The position numbers and the translations under genes are program-made. From Choristoneura fumiferana (Eukaryota > Arthropoda > Insecta > Lepidoptera > Tortricidae): DNA of 64,000 bases. The stretch is from contig NC_133499.1 in assembly GCF_025370935.1 (NCBI RefSeq), positions 4,050,588 through 4,114,587 of the forward strand, written 5' to 3'. The notes below the pieces were generated by a model. That model was not told the origin of the DNA. It saw only the letters and a program-made list of their open reading frames with translations, and made no database searches. The number at the start of each line of letters is the position of its first letter. Positions within the stretch are counted from its first letter, which is position 1. Below, piece by piece: positions 10,101 through 20,175 of this stretch.

Positions 10101-11024
10101 TGCTGCTCGTTTTGACCGTACAGACGGACACCACGTTCGATCTGTGGGAATTCACCATCATCATCATAAGCTGGAAGACATCCACTGTTAAACAAAAGCC
10201 TCCCCCGTGGAAAGCCACAGTGAACGACAACTCGCCACTTGAACCCGATTGCCCACAACTCTCAATATGTCGTCAGTCTATCTAGAGGGCGGCTTCTTTG
10301 CCAACGTATCTTCTTCAGGTTCGTGGAAATACCAGTGCTGATTCTGACTAATTCATCTAAATGCATCCATAAGTTAACTTGTAACTCCGAGTTAAAAATA
10401 GTGTCAAAATGTAGAATACCCTAACCTAGATTTAGTGATTTAATTTTGTAACCCTGGGCCATGCAACCGATCATTACAGAGTCCGTAGCCAAAATGGCAA
10501 AAACGTAACCCTTATAGTTTCACCATGTCTGTCTGTATGTCCGTGAGTCCGTGACTTTGCTCAGAGACTATCAGTGCTAAAAAAAGGGTATTCAAATTTA
10601 AAGTGCAATTTTTTTACCCGTGTGGTGTCGGGTTAGAATTACACCTCTCCATTTCTTCCGTCGATGTCGTAAGAGGCGACAAAGGATATAGATTAAGGTA
10701 TACCGTAGGCGACAGGCTAGCAACCTGTCACTATTGTACCGATTTTGTCAAACTTAAAACTTAATATTGCTAAAAGTGGCTCCGAAGCGGTAACGTTTCG
10801 TGTGCTCTGCCTACCCCATTTGGAAATACAGGCGTGATGTTTTGTTTGTTTGTGTATTTTTTTTATTACCTTTCGCCTAGCAAAGTACTGGTCCAGCCGT
10901 GACCGGCAGCCCCTGAAGCAGTCGAGCAGCCCAGCGGTGGGCGGGCGGTGCGCCGGCCCGAACCGAGAGCCCCAGCGGAGCGTGCCATTCCGCTCCGGGT
11001 ACTCCTCCGCGAAGGAGTGGAGTT
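6962..11024 (-). CDS. rapsyn: Rapsyn ortholog (synaptic receptor-clustering scaffold), eight exons, both ends incomplete
   Basis: Rapsyn is a peripheral membrane scaffold that clusters nicotinic acetylcholine receptors at vertebrate neuromuscular synapses; its insect role is less well known. Exons read on the minus strand: 11024-10870, 10141-9990, 9628-9506, 9306-9123, 8915-8715, 8249-8140, 7730-7550, 7152-6962. Every junction has AG/GT and the phases agree throughout, giving about 432 residues. Recognition rests on the TPR series (IERGVRLYG, RAEAYLNLARAHQTLGG, LGDAHDYCN, MEAMDGAARCLEALR) aligning in order with vertebrate rapsyn, then a C-terminal RING start (CARC, LPCAHIVHQ). Missing are the start-codon exon with the expected myristoylation signal and the final Cys pair of the RING. 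Introns hold LINE tails and (ATG)n runs. Family assignment is firm; the first exon listed is less certain. Confidence 0.9.
7550..7730 (-). CDS. rapsyn: Rapsyn exon: seventh TPR
   Basis: 181 nt between ATCTTTCAG and CTAAA/GTACGT. It encodes HYEVAMGAGQALGDRLAQ, MEAMDGAARCLEALRQQ, then ICNCRPLEFNTRLLEVATS. The following intron begins with an AT-rich (GAT)n region. Confidence 0.9.
7880..8127 (+). pseudogene. Repeat C: LINE ORF2 end and 3' tail in a rapsyn intron
   Basis: Reads IAGSQWMRKAQDRSEWTALG, EAYVQQWTSFG stop, then GATGATG. This is the C-terminal end of a non-LTR retrotransposon reverse transcriptase common in Lepidoptera. A second short tail lies at 8345-8402. Confidence 0.65.
8140..8249 (-). 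CDS. rapsyn: Rapsyn exon: sixth TPR
   Basis: 110 nt between CTTTTCAG and TCTCAG/GTATGA. It encodes EALRLAAVAGDQGCYARAVR, IAGDVYRRKCDIGKAL. Its donor is only about 12 bp from the (ATG) tail of a LINE fragment inserted in the next intron. Confidence 0.88.
8715..8915 (-). CDS. rapsyn: Rapsyn exon: fourth and fifth TPR
   Basis: 201 nt, phase 0 at both ends, between ATTTCAG and TAAT/GTGAGT. It encodes VYVGLSELWRRLRDAERAVA, then RTALLQMAAALRARGELGDA and HDYCN. High GC at third positions contrasts with the AT-rich flanks. Confidence 0.9.
9123..9306 (-). CDS. rapsyn: Rapsyn exon: third TPR
   Basis: 184 nt between TTGTTTCAG and CTACAG/GTGATT, phase-matched at both ends. It encodes ALSYARHALYNDCGGG and then VHLTVAVVSLELGAFSKAMD, GFQKALGVAQAQSDN, a regular TPR helix pair. 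Confidence 0.9.
9506..9628 (-). CDS. rapsyn: Rapsyn exon: second TPR
   Basis: 123 nt between TTTCTAG and GGATAG/GTAAAT. The frame completes the split Arg codon and encodes ESLEFANRQLGISEELD followed by AEAYLNLARAHQTLGGLD, which corresponds to the vertebrate rapsyn segment with SYLNLARSNEKL. Confidence 0.9.
   Translation of the reverse strand, partial: GISRVCQPAARYIGGAGLGANACRSLPEPGQGAPDPGWTG
9990..10141 (-). CDS. rapsyn: Rapsyn exon: first TPR (IERGVRLYG...MDFGKY)
   Basis: 152 nt, starting in phase 0 and ending 2 nt into a codon (AG/GTATGT). It encodes one TPR unit with the typical pattern of small and aromatic residues (LYGQNEQQLAVKVW, ALLGHLYQAYMDFGKY). The acceptor sequence TTCCCACAG lies directly downstream of a LINE-derived (ATG)n tail, so its upstream pyrimidine tract is poor; see findings. 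Confidence 0.88.
10153..10325 (-). pseudogene. Repeat C: LINE tail next to rapsyn exon 10141-9990
   Basis: Antisense to the window: GGGGGAGGCTTTTGTTTAAC, AGTGGATGTCTTCC, then (ATG)n reaching to within about 12 bp of the rapsyn splice acceptor. Confidence 0.65.
10614..10842 (+). repeat. Dispersed repeat (CGTGTGGTGTCGGGTTAGAA), copy 2
   Basis: CGTGTGGTGTCGGGTTAGAA to CCATTTGGAAATACAGGCG, ending about 30 bp from the rapsyn N-terminal exon. Confidence 0.7.
10870..11024 (-). CDS. rapsyn: Rapsyn exon: N-terminal region, ends DQYFARRK
   Basis: A GC-rich island with an open frame of 51 codons between a good acceptor (pyrimidine run then CCAAG) and a donor (AAAG/GTAATA). It ends in phase 0, matching the start of the next exon, so ...RLDQYFARRK joins IERGVRLYG. 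Vertebrate rapsyn has a short polar stretch ending QQ just before IEKGLQLY, so the fit is plausible. There is no Met in frame and a stop lies just upstream of the acceptor, so another 5' exon must exist; I could not find it. The longer N-terminal part (EEYPERNGTLRWGSRFG) is unlike vertebrate rapsyn and could be insect-specific. Confidence 0.6.
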
Positions 11025-11654
11025 CTTGGAGGAAAATACGGGGTCAGTCGGTGGCGCCTATACCTGGGCTACCGAGCTTTGCTCGGGCTAAAACTAGATA
11101 ACAAGTGATTTCCCAGAGATACAACCACCACACTACACACACACACGTGTCATTGGTTAAAATCCGGTTCGAAGGACCAATATTTAGGGAGTGGCGCTTT
11201 TTAGGATTGTTGTTGTGTGAAACTCTTCAAATTCGTGCGAATATACTTCACTTAGCAATGGCACTTAGTTACTTGTAGCTAAGGTAAAATGTTTAATGTA
11301 AGAATGCACCCGGTCCGTATAAGACCGTAAAAGGCACTAAATTACTTCAAGGCGGGAGCGTCGCCAGTGACTGACGTCACAAAGGTGTTCAGTTACAATT
11401 TTATCGAAACCGTTGGAGCCGTTTCCGAGATTCTAAATATAAAGGGTGGCAGAGGCAGATCGTGTGCCATAATATGATTAGGGCAGGTAGGGACACTTGC
11501 AACATATTTTGGGCCAATTAAGAGTCATCCTGCCCATGGTGTTTTTTTAATCAGCATGTAATATTTTTGTAATGTAATGACCCTATTAACTGCTACAAAT
11601 TTGTAAGGAACCCTTGGTGCGCCAGTCTGATTAACACTTGAATATTTATAACTA

Positions 11655-11905
11655 ATAAAAACTATCGCTAGAAAACCTGCTTTCAAATAAAAAAACCGCG
11701 TCTAACCAAATCGGTTAACCCGTGTCAGAGCTACGGTGCCACGTTCACTTCTAACACCCCTCTTTTTGCGTCAGATGTTAAAAACTGTCTGTCTGTGGCA
11801 TCGTAACTCTCGAACAGATGAACCGATTTCGATGTGTTTTTTTTACGTGAAAGCATTGCGGCGGTTCTTATGTTGGATTAAAATCGGATCCGTTGTTTTT
11901 GAGAT

Positions 11906-11952
<47 letters not shown>

Positions 11953-12030
11953 AGAGAGAGAGATATTTATTTACACATATTCGATACCTAGAAAAAAACA
12001 CGTTGAACTTTCAAGTGACAATGTCGGGGT
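11655..12030. repeat. Two repeat A copies head to head, one carrying a (GA)n retroposon tail
   Basis: 11655-11788 is antisense and 11789-12030 sense. The sense copy is split after GAGATATTGA by a (GA)n run and ATTTATTTACACATATTCGA (11909-11998). Confidence 0.65.
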
Positions 12031-12069
12031 AATTTAAATTTGGTAGGTTTTAAGTTACAATACATCTAA

Positions 12070-12190
12070 TGGTCTCTACCCACTACACCGTATCCTGCTA
12101 TGACCGTAATAGGAACGTGTCGGGACCGGAATGTCAAGCGCATACATGACACACGACGGCGACGTCCACGGCACGGCACAGTCCTTAGAT
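12070..12190 (+). repeat. Fragment of the GGTCTCTACCCACTA repeat
   Basis: Shares CTATGACCGTAATAGGAACG and CACGGCACGGCAC with 52338-52563; right end missing. Confidence 0.5.
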
Positions 12191-12199
12191 AGCCACAGT

Positions 12200-13100
12200 A
12201 TCATACTTTTCAATAAAAAATATTTTTGCCCGACCCGTTACCATTATGATCAACGGTGCCCTTTATGACATAGACATAAGTCCAAGAAGCCGCCATTAAC
12301 AAATAATATATATATAATTACTACATATTTATACAGTTGTCCTTACCTGTCTGATCTGGCAATCCTTTGGCGCATTTAAAAGATTAGATTACTCATAGGT
12401 TCATCCAAAAGACAAAGCTATAAGCAAGCGATCTAAATCATATATGTTCGCACATGCTTGTGAGTTGTTATTAGTCCAAAAGCCAGTTACCGGCATGAAT
12501 GAGCTACTGGTACGTGTATTGAAATTCGGCCCGTAGTTTTTGACTGCCCCCGCCCCCTTGTCAGCAAAAGTAAGCCAAGTTCTAACCCCCATGGACCAAT
12601 GATAATAAGGTTACGTACGCAATAACCGCGCGGTTTTAGCACGCCGTCTCTTTCAGAAGCGATGCTTGAAAGAGGGATGGTGCGCTAAAACCGTGCACTG
12701 AGGGTACCTGGTGGTTCATCGAGGTGGTGCGAGGGGTCCGGCGAGCTGAGAAGACGTGTGGCCGACAGCTGGTGTGCCGGCACCCCTCTGCGAAGAAACA
12801 CCAAAAAGTTGCGCACTAGGTCACAACTCATTAGACCCATCCGGCACCCGACCAGGACCGCCTCGCCGTTCGTCCACTTGTTGTTGACAATTGGTCCACG
12901 GGTGGACTGGACGACGCGTTGACAACGAGTGGACCTCGCGTTGTCCATGAATTTTCAAGTAGTCTCCAGAAGGGTGGATGGGAGCGCCGCATCGCAAGCA
13001 TGCGGGTGGTCCACTCGCCGTCCGTACGTCGGAACTTCACGATTCACGAGCGAGGCGATCCAGTGACACTATGTAGTTGATGTAGTGAGCGCATGCCCAT
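12200..13100. other. Unassigned; GC-rich patch 12700-13040
   Basis: 12200-12620 shows nothing. 12700-13040 is GC-rich with overlapping open frames on the minus strand that start MDNARSTRCQRVVQS and MKFRRTDGEWTTRM; neither resembles a known protein, and the repeated GTCCAC/GTGGAC words explain the openness. Confidence 0.4.
12631..12693. repeat. 63-bp hairpin (CGGTTTTAGCACGCC)
   Basis: Arms CGGTTTTAGCACGCCGTCTC (plus TTTCA) at 12631-12655 and complement ending GCTAAAACCG at 12693. No flanking duplication seen. Confidence 0.5.
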
Positions 13101-13104
13101 ACAA

Positions 13105-13345
13105 ATCCATATAAAGAACTAGCTTTTGCACGCGGCATCGCTCGCGCAGCTGAAACCTTTTTTGATCCCACAGGAACCATACATTATTTCAGGATAAAAA
13201 GTAGCCTATATGTTAGCCCAGGGTATATTGTACCTGTATGCCAAATTTTATGCAAATCCGTTTAGCAGTTCTTGCGTGAAAGAGAAACAAACATCCAAAC
13301 CTCCATCCATACAAACTTTCGCGTTTATAATATTAGTATATATAA
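13105..13345 (+). repeat. Repeat G (TTTATAATATTAGT end) copy
   Basis: ACTAGCTTTTGCACGCGGC start, GGATAAAAAGTAGCCTATAT, ACTTTCGCGTTTATAATATT end. This is the common lepidopteran repeat often treated as Helitron-like; I saw no CTRR end to prove that. Others: 24200-24470, 33505-33625, 52085-52290, 52572-52760, 55075-55205, 62370-62525. Confidence 0.65.
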
Positions 13346-13377
13346 GATACTAACCGCTCGCGGCGAGGCGGTACGGG

Positions 13378-13405
13378 CACAGAATAACTAATAGTAGTAC
13401 CGTAC
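13378..13405 (+). mobile_element. 28-bp micro-element with 8-bp TSD (GGTACGGG)
   Basis: Begins CACAGAATAACTAATAGTAG, like the left end of the THAP element (5386), and is bounded by perfect repeats GGTACGGG at 13370-13377 and 13406-13413. Nothing else of the element is present. Confidence 0.65.
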
Positions 13406-13534
13406 GGTACGGGTCGGGTACTGGGTGGCTCTAATGAGCTGTGACCTTTATACAACAAAGATTGACACTTCGGGTGCCGTCGTATTCTGATTGAGAGCCG
13501 ACTATTACCAATGGAAATACATTATACACTATCT

Positions 13535-13662
13535 GAGGGGCTACTACGAAATTCGAAAGTCGAAGTTCGTATCGTATCGTCCCTCTTACTCTCGTATTAA
13601 ATATATTAAGCGCCAGCGGGACGGCAGAACACGGAGCTCGAATTTTGCACTTCGTAGTATAA
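13535..13662. mobile_element. Diverged palindromic MITE (same family as 53936)
   Basis: GAGGGGCTACTACGAAATTC near the left and ACTTCGTAGTATAAGG at the right pair imperfectly, with CGTATCGTATCGTCCCTC inside. A short separate hairpin (ACCCGAGGAA / TTCCTCGGGT) follows at 13689-13740. Confidence 0.55.
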
Positions 13663-13852
13663 GGCATCGAGATACTTCTTCATTCTTACCCGAGGAAGTC
13701 CCGTGATTCTATGGAATCCCATGACATGTTCCTCGGGTGTAGACGACAGCGTCACCTGGCGGTTGGATGCATCTTGCTCTCTCGCTCGCTCACCGCGCAC
13801 CGACACTGCGTAGAGAGAGATGGGGAAATGAGGGTTACTTGGCGACATATCG

Positions 13853-14019
13853 CTAGATGGCGTTAGCATCGAAGTCCGTTTGACGTTGCAGTACTTGTAC
13901 TATTATCTATTCTGTGGTTGCAGTCTTGCTTGCGATTGGCTCATATAGTTTAACCAATCACAAACGTGACGCAAATGTCAAAGTTGTCAAACGGACCTCG
14001 CGATACTAGCGCCATCTAG
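13853..14019. mobile_element. MITE with CTAGATGGCG ends
   Basis: Inverted ends CTAGATGGCGTTAGCATCG and complement run about 36 bp with small gaps. Contains the micro-element at 13892-13916. Followed by a T run at 14038-14060. Confidence 0.7.
13892..13916 (-). mobile_element. 25-bp micro-element with 7-bp TSD (GTTGCAG)
   Basis: On the minus strand begins CACAGAATAGATAATAGTAC, and is flanked by GTTGCAG at 13885-13891 and 13917-13923. It sits within the MITE at 13853-14019; the related MITE near 690-1243 lacks it. Confidence 0.6.
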
Positions 14020-14208
14020 ACTGTCACACACAGAAACCTTTTTTTTTTTTTTTTTTTTTTCGGACGGACTGTTGCTTTTAGCCTCAGTCGGCTTTTACAG
14101 CTTACCGGAGAGAGGGCGAGCTGCCAGATGGGCCGCTCAGCAAGTGGGTATTTTAAAACTTAGCATGCCAAAGGGGTCACAGAAACCTTCATTAAAAGTA
14201 GTTATAAG

Positions 14209-14580
14209 GGGCTGTTTCACCACCCGTTGATTAATTTTATTTGAAGGATAAATGTGATACCGTCTCCGTCTATTCGAACATAACCTAACCAACAAAAAGT
14301 TGGAAATCCCCCGACTTTGTCACTTCAAAGTACATTATCTCAAAAACGGCTGAACCAGTTTTAATGAAACATGTCTAAGAACCATCGCTAGAAAGCCTGA
14401 TTTCAAATAAAAAAATGCATTCAAATCGGTCCACCCGTTTGAGAGCTACGGTGCCACAGACAGACACACATAGTGGTCAACTTATAACACCCCTCTTTTT
14501 GCGTCGGGGGTTAAAAACAAACAGAGACGGCATCACATTTATCCGACAGATAAATTTAATCAATGGATAGTGAAACAGGG
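14209..14580. mobile_element. Foldback MITE split by a repeat A copy
   Basis: GCTGTTTCACCACCCGTTGA...GATAAATGTGATACCGTCTC on the left matches the complement of the right half ending GTGAAACAGGG. Between them, 14281-14515 is an antisense repeat A copy. TATAA occurs on both outer flanks. Confidence 0.7.
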
Positions 14581-14599
14581 TATAAATGTAATAAACTAA

Positions 14600-15540
14600 T
14601 TATAAAATCTTCAATTAAACTTAAGTGAGTGGAAATAATGAAATTATCCGGGGTTAGCTTTATACCCTAATATTTTAATCTTTCGTGATAAGTAGTTAAT
14701 TACCACATCATTCACTTAATCACGGCGATATACTGACATATTACTAAAGTCACCTTGACGTTTCGCTCTCATAAGAGTAGGTAGATTGTTCAACAAGGGA
14801 CTAAAACAAGCCGTTTGACACGAGATGTTTAGCTACCCGAGCAGAGCAAGTGGCTATAGTTCGAGTGGCATTATGGTTCTTAGTCTCGCGTTAAACACTA
14901 CTTTTCACTTTGAACGCGAGGAAAAAAAACAATATTTTGTTCAAAACGTACGCTCGACTAATGAACAGGCCATCTGTTCAAAATTCAAATAGCAAAAAAA
15001 ATTGTTGCGCGGTTTTCCTTTCTTTTGTTGTTTGTGAAGTGACGCTTTAAAAGATTGCTAATTTAGCCAACACTTTCAAAGTTGAAAACTATTTTAAAAC
15101 AAATTGGACTATGCATAATAAAATGAATTAATCCTTAATTCATATAATTAAATACATTCATATTCGTAATCATTAATTGTGTTTCACGAAATTAAATCGT
15201 GTTTTTTTTAAATACCTATTTTTGCACAGTTGTAATTTTCAGGTTATTTCCACAACTAAAAATCCTCCATTCACAAACACCGTGTTGGCTGTTTAGGGGT
15301 TTCCAACGTAAATTAAAAAAAAAACTTTAATCCCTAGAGAATAAAAATTTTGTCCCGATATGCAGAGACTAAAGTAACATTTTAAGAGCATGAGAAGTGA
15401 AAAATATATAAATATCAGTGGGCGTAGTTATAGATCCACGTACGTTTAGCCGCTGTATGTAGCTGAAAACTGAAAGGTCTCTACCCTGTACTGTATACCG
15501 TATCATGAGCGTTATCGTTCCTATTCTGTTTCTAAACTGA
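14600..15540. other. No gene recognised
   Basis: AT-rich. 14780-14900 contains a diverged piece of the 2786 repeat family; 15415-15540 a piece of the 52338 family. Otherwise nothing. Confidence 0.5.
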
Positions 15541-15599
15541 CAGGAGCTTCTATGGGCGTGCACACGAAAAACAGGGTCGGTATTTCCATCCCGGTATAT

Positions 15600-15725
15600 C
15601 CGGGCCAGGAAAGAGTGTCACCCGGTATGTTTATCCGTTGCCTAGTATCCATAATAGTAGGTACAAGCTTTGCTTAGTTTGGGACTAGGTCAATTGGTGT
15701 CGTGTCCCATGATATTTTTTATTTT
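15600..15725 (+). repeat. Repeat F SINE 3' fragment
   Basis: GTTTATCCGTTGCCTAGTAT, GCTTTGCTTAGTTTGGGAC, CTAGGTCAATTGGTGTC. Joined to a fragment of the 48965 MITE family at 15545-15620. Confidence 0.7.
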
Positions 15726-16309
15726 ATTTTAATTAAACCACCCTACTTCAACCTTTGTCTTAGTTATTACCTAAGTACTTATCACAAAGATTTGTCTCGC
15801 ATTGATATTCTTGCCCATAGAAACTGTATTAATTTCAAGAACAGTGTTATCTGCCATCTATCTAAATGCTTAGTAATCGGACGCAGTTCTATACAATTTT
15901 CCAATTTTCTTGTTTAATTCAATAATGGTAAACTGTTTTTTCAGTGCACAAGGATTATTATTATTATTATAATGCCATTCTACCGCATCTACCATTCCTT
16001 TTTACCGATTTCTATACCTTATCATGTTTAACCTAGCAAATGTTTAACTAAGTAGGTGTGTGACTGTTTGTGGCCTTAATAAATTAAAAAAAAAATAACA
16101 GTCTTACCTAGCTCACACGACGACAGTGGTTTGTATCACCACTTGATCCATGGTTTAGTCCGCCCATAAGACATCGTTATGGCATTATCTGCAATTTAAT
16201 GTTGTCTGTAGCATGTCAGCAAGACAGATGGAGAAGTGAGTGACAGCAATAGGTGATAGCTGGCAGATTTGACTGTATTCTCAAATATTGGGTTCGGATG
16301 AAAAAAGCG

Positions 16310-16425
16310 AGGCTCAATCTACTATAATTTAATTTGATTTAATCTGTTTTGATTTAATTTAATTTGGCTTAACTTAATTTGATTTATTTTGGTTTAATTT
16401 AATTTGTTTTGATTTACTTAACTCT
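16310..16425 (+). repeat. Low-complexity TTTAATTTGATTTAA tandem region
   Basis: About eight diverged tandem units of roughly 15 bp. Nearby, 16630-16745 shares CATACATATTATACAGACAT-like words and ATAACCCTCC with 26318-26420, another dispersed repeat. Confidence 0.6.
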
Positions 16426-16429
16426 TTTT

Positions 16430-17730
16430 CAGGCCCCGCGAATTTAGATACGCTACCACAAAATATTATAAGTAAGTATCTATTAATATTTGAAATGGAC
16501 TTATTATTCGTTTTCATTTAATAGGTACAAATGTATGTATATTGATACAATTAAAAAATATATATTCATCCCTCTCCATATTTTTTCACGAACGCTTTTT
16601 GAAATATCATATCATATTCATATGTTCAAAACCGTCCAGCTTTTTAAGCTACTGAGAGCAACAAAGAAATAGGCATACATATTATACAGACATACTACAT
16701 ATGCTAGAAAAATATAACCCTCCTTCGTACAGTTGGATAAAAAAGCTTGTATTAAAAATGAATTCGTAACAAAAACCTATTACGAGATATTTATCATTTT
16801 TTTATAGCGGCCTCTATCATTCTACATATAACAATATCAACTTCAAGACAGACAGGCTGACATATATATGGCAGTCGAGGCTTAGTACCTACTAGGGTTC
16901 TGCGCGGGAACTTTTACGGTACCCTAAAATTGTCCTTGCGAAAGTCCATCATTTTGAAAAGTTTCATACTTAGTATTTATATCTAGTAAGTACTTCGATC
17001 TAGGTCACGCGAGGCATCTAGATACCAGATAGGTTAATGTCATCTTACATAAAATTAGGTCACCCACTTTAAAGCATAAAATACGTTAAAAAAAACTTTT
17101 TATTATTAATTTTTCTTATTGTTATTTTTGCAACGTTTCAAATATTTTTATTTTTAGTTTTTCAAGAATAAATTTAAAATTTCAGTGACGCAAAGCTTAT
17201 GTAAAAAAACTTTTTAATTTTATAATTTTAATAATAATATTTTATTTATTTCAGATATTCTCCTTATCTGTTAGTAACAGTGTCCTTATGTACTGCGTTA
17301 GTTAGTATTTTGTTTAATTAAAATTTTAAAGGAGCCAACCGAGCCACCCCATCCCAAAATAGGTTAGTTCCAAAAATAGTACAAATCAATGGCATCAAAT
17401 ATTACCCAACACTTCATGATCTTTTTAAAGGACACAAATGACAATTTGGCTTAATAAAGTGCGAAAATGAATAAAAGCTTTAAAGAAAATCATTAACTTA
17501 CGAATATAAATCCAGCGTTCGAATGGGGCACATAGTTTTTTCGCGTTCGATTGATTTGGTTGTCACTGCACTTGTTTTTGGTTGGTATTTGTGGTGTTTT
17601 AGTGGTATTTAGTTTTGGTTTGGATTTTGATCGGACGTAGCTGGTCCTGGCAGATCACACCCCGATTGTAGGGATGTTGTGCCGTAGGTTAGAGAAAGGA
17701 GTGGAGTCGCGTTGGGTTTATTTTTATTTT
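16430..17730. other. No gene recognised
   Basis: AT-rich, a few short frames without protein-like composition. A GC-balanced patch at 17500-17720 (CGTTCGAATGGGGCACATAG, GATGTTGTGCCGTAGG) has no coding signal. Confidence 0.5.
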
Positions 17731-17732
17731 TA

Positions 17733-17925
17733 ACTACTGACGCAAAAGGAACGGTGTTATAAGTTTGCCGCCAATTTATGTCTGTGGCAGCGTAGTTCTT
17801 AAATAGACGGGCAGATTTGCTGACTTTTTTATGTAAAAGCGAGTTTACTTGCGTTGGTTTTTAGCTTCATAATTATGTTTGATAAAAATCGGTTGAACCG
17901 TTTTTAAATATTGTACTTTACTTCA
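17733..17925 (+). repeat. Diverged repeat A copy
   Basis: Recognisable by GACGCAAAAGGAACGGTGTT, ATAAGTTTGCCGC and GATAAAAATCGGTTGAACCG. Followed at 17935-18085 by an AT-rich TTGCCAAACG-type repeat also seen at 6210-6925. Confidence 0.6.
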
Positions 17926-18287
17926 CTGTTCACTAATGTTTCGCAACTAACGTTTGGCAACAAGTAAACGGGTTCTACGCGATGGTCCTGCAATAAATCC
18001 TGAAATACAGTTTTAGAGATTGCGAAACGAAAAGTTGCGAAATGAATCAGGTTGCCAAACGTTATTAGCAAAATGAACGTATAGCATTTAAAAAACTCCT
18101 TCTTCTAGGCAAATTTTGAATCTCTAGCTCCAGTGGTTTAAGCTGTGCGTGTCTAGTTCTATCGGTCAGCCATTCGTTAACGTTACTTTTATAGATCACC
18201 TGGAACTTTATCTCAATTGAAATACTGCTTAAAGTAGGTCGAGGTAATTTAGCAATATTTAAAACTTTTTCATCAGCATCACATCAG

Positions 18288-18530
18288 CCTACAGCAGTCC
18301 ACTGCTGGACATAAGCGTCTTCCATGGCGAGCCACAACACTGTCTTCAGCCCCTCGCATCCATCCGCCGCCAGCGACCCTCATGAGGTCGTCCATCCACC
18401 ATGCCTCAGGACGCCCTACACCATGCACGTTTTCCCGTCCGTGGTGGCCATTGGAGGACTCGTCTGCTCCACCGTTTATCGGTCCTGCGACAGACGTAGC
18501 CAGCCCAATGCCACTCAGCGAATGTTAAAA
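18288..18530 (-). pseudogene. Repeat C: LINE ORF2 end
   Basis: On the minus strand reads FAEWHWAGYVCRRTDKRWSR, RVLQWPPRTGKR, the AGHIARRTDxRWxxRVLxWRPR motif of this LINE, followed by a tail with TGATGTGATG. Confidence 0.6.
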
Positions 18531-18539
18531 CGTTTTTGT

Positions 18540-20175
18540 TTTTAAGAAAATATACAGGCGCTATAGCTGTGTTTTGTAAATTAAACACTTTTATTCACTT
18601 CATCAAATAAAATACTATTTCTTACTTACCTACTTTGTACTGCTAAACTCTACGTAAGAATAGGCAAAAATCTGTAAATGTATCTGTATGTGTCTGTTTA
18701 GTTACAAACAATAAACTAATAGTTAAATTTTGCTGAAATTCATATTAGTTTTTCGGAAATGCGCCAGATTACAGCAACTTACTAACTACCTAAGTCAAGC
18801 TTTTTATCAGTAAAAATATATTTAGATTTTGAAGAGACTCCACCGCCGCCGCTGTTCCGCCCAGCCTCCCGTCTCCCTTGCTCAACGCCGCAGGCATGCG
18901 CAGAAGCGTCCTCTGCCTTTATTTATTGGAATACGAACGCGGCTCTTTTGATTTTAAATAAAAAAAATAAGATAAAAAAATTGTTCTTTACTTTTTAGTG
19001 TTAACGTCTGTATTTATCGACATGGCATTGGAATTAAGAACAAACCGGATTCTTGATAATTCTGTAAAGAACGTAGCACATTTCGCACCCACTCGCGTAC
19101 TTTTTTTTGCTCACCTTACCTTAATAAAACACGAGTTAAGTGTAGGACTTTTTCTCGTTTTATTAATAAAATTATTAAAACAACAGACATTTTATTTCGA
19201 CTGTTTGAACTAAAATTGACCAAGTTTTTCTTGACAGTCCCCTTGCTTGATGGAATAGCGCCATCTGTTAGTTTTCTGAGTAACTTAATGAAACGCGAAG
19301 ATTCTTGATGGTTATAGTTTATTCTCATGTTCAGTAGTTTGATATTAAGCTAACAGATGTCGCTAAATGTCCTTAAACGCTGCACAGCTGTGTTCAATCA
19401 GCGTCATAAATAATAGGTATATTTGACTTAAATCGACAACAACTGTACACATCCTCAAAAGGTCTTAAATTTTTTCTTAGGTTTTTGTGTATTTTCATCC
19501 ATTATTTCTCAGTTTTGGAGCCAAATAATAAAGATATAAAGGAGATACTTTATGGTCCTGTTTTTACACAAATAATAAACATAGCGGCAAAAATTATTGC
19601 GATACAAAGCAATCAGGACAGACCGATGTGTCGCACAGACAGATCAGTTTTTCAGTTCAATCGCGTTACAGAAAATAAACTGACTGCAGACTGCAGTTTA
19701 TCAATCCCTACAGTTGATTTAAAAATACGTCTTTTATTTAGAACGAATCAGACCAAATTTAAACCTCAACATTTTCACTATCTAACTACTCGGAGACCAA
19801 CTAACAGACAGTTATTCCCTTGTAAAAAAATAAAACTAATGCACAGACTATTCGAAACATTAAAAATCGATTCACTTCCCGAAAACGAGTCCGAATAAAA
19901 ATGTCTCGACGCTTTCAACGCAACAAATTCACAGAAAATTATGGGCGGCATCAATTTCAATCCAAACACTAATAAATTGGCTTCTCTCAACGACATTAGA
20001 AGAGCACAGACAGTTTATTAATAGAAGACATATTTTGTAAATCACGAGTCAGATTCATCCCTCGGCTGAAACCAGTGTAGTCTTTGCCGCGGAGCGCGGC
20101 GCTCGAAAAAAAAAAGTTTGCGCGGGAAAGTTTGACAGCTATCAATTGAGAAACTTTTTAAAATTGATACGTAAA
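18540..20175 (+). promoter_or_regulatory. Region upstream of nau
   Basis: Expected to hold the nau promoter. Seen: a GC-rich patch with an NRF1-like GCATGCGCA at 18894-18902, the inverted repeat at 19257-19365, and a GC-rich CCGCGGAGCGCGGCGC box at 20088-20103. No clear TATA box. A 137-codon open frame at 19485-19898 looks like chance. Confidence 0.3.
19257..19365. repeat. Short MITE-like inverted repeat upstream of nau
   Basis: TAGCGCCATCTGTTAG and CTAACAGATGTCGCTA (15 of 16) about 75 bp apart. About 0.8 kb upstream of the nau start codon. Confidence 0.4.

Noticed and set aside
19485..19898. 137-codon open frame upstream of nau
   Set aside because: No ATG at its start (first ATG at 19625), no recognisable motif, and one frame of this length is expected by chance in 64 kb of AT-rich DNA.
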